A stretch of 6,628 bases of DNA from positions 1 through 6,628 of the forward strand of contig JAIDJD010000236.1 in the NCBI GenBank assembly GCA_029052375.1, read 5' to 3'. Source of the DNA: Duncaniella sp. Lineage in GTDB: Bacteria; Bacteroidota; Bacteroidia; Bacteroidales; Muribaculaceae. Shown here piece after piece: positions 6,424 through 6,628 of the stretch; position 1 is the stretch's first letter, and each line of letters begins with the position of its first letter. Below the pieces are notes generated by a model that saw only the letters and a program-made list of their open reading frames with translations, had not been told where the DNA came from and did not search any database. Both the position numbers and the translations under genes were made by a program.

Positions 6424-6445
6424 CCCCCAAAAATCAGAAGAAGAA

Positions 6446-6628
6446 ATGGCACATAAAAAAGGTGTCGGCAGTTCTAAGAACGGCCGTGAGTCAGAAAGCA
6501 AACGACTCGGTGTAAAGATTTTCGGCGGTCAGCATTGCAAAGCCGGTAACATCCTCAAGCGTCAGCGTGGCACAGTTCACCATCCCGGTCTCAACGTGGG
6601 TATGGGTAAGGACCACACTCTCTTCGCT
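6446..6628 (+). CDS. rpmA: 50S ribosomal protein L27 (bL27), 3' end cut by window
   Basis: The first 61 codons of L27 are present; the family is usually about 85-90 residues, so roughly a third is missing past the window edge. The protein begins MAHKKGVGSSKNGRESESKRLG and shows FGGQ (26-29), AGNILKRQRGT (33-43) and HPGLNVGMGKDHTLFA (46-61), all conserved. The N-terminal tail of L27 reaches the peptidyl-transferase centre. Here it begins directly with AHKKG, without the cleaved extension found in Firmicutes. A purine-rich AGAAGAAGAA lies directly before the ATG and is a weak ribosome-binding candidate. It is co-transcribed with rplU. Confidence 0.97.
   Translation, partial: MAHKKGVGSSKNGRESESKRLGVKIFGGQHCKAGNILKRQRGTVHHPGLNVGMGKDHTLFA

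Overview
The window looks like core chromosome from a Bacteroidota member, most likely order Bacteroidales. Three promoters carry the Bacteroides-type -7 element TAnnTTTG, the genes have no convincing Shine-Dalgarno sequences, and the gene content (pyruvate phosphate dikinase, a LolC/LolE-type permease, a MepA-like MATE transporter, rplU-rpmA) fits that group. The GC-rich coding regions and AT-rich intergenic DNA would suit a Muribaculaceae-like genome, but that finer placement is only a guess.

Layout from left to right. Bases 1-160 hold an exact 11-bp tandem repeat and a strong intrinsic terminator that ends leftward transcription. A complete leftward ppdK follows (161-2875), with its own promoter at 2970-3001. 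Next is a leftward two-gene unit: a MATE exporter (4289-5692) followed by an FtsX-like permease (3042-4289). Their stop and start codons share one base, so they should be co-transcribed and translationally coupled. The 410-bp stretch 5693-6102 is a divergent control region. It contains the MATE promoter, a perfect 12-bp palindrome, a long perfect inverted repeat, a textbook promoter for rplU, and a structured 5' leader. The rightward ribosomal operon begins with rplU (6103-6423) and continues into rpmA (6446 to the window edge, truncated).

The genes belong to three separate jobs: central carbon metabolism at the PEP/pyruvate node, inner-membrane transport, and the 50S ribosomal subunit. No mobile element, CRISPR array, tRNA, rRNA or defence system is visible. 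I found no clearly new multi-gene system. The parts most worth a second look are non-coding: the possible autoregulatory leader of rplU-rpmA and the unexplained inverted repeats in the divergent region.
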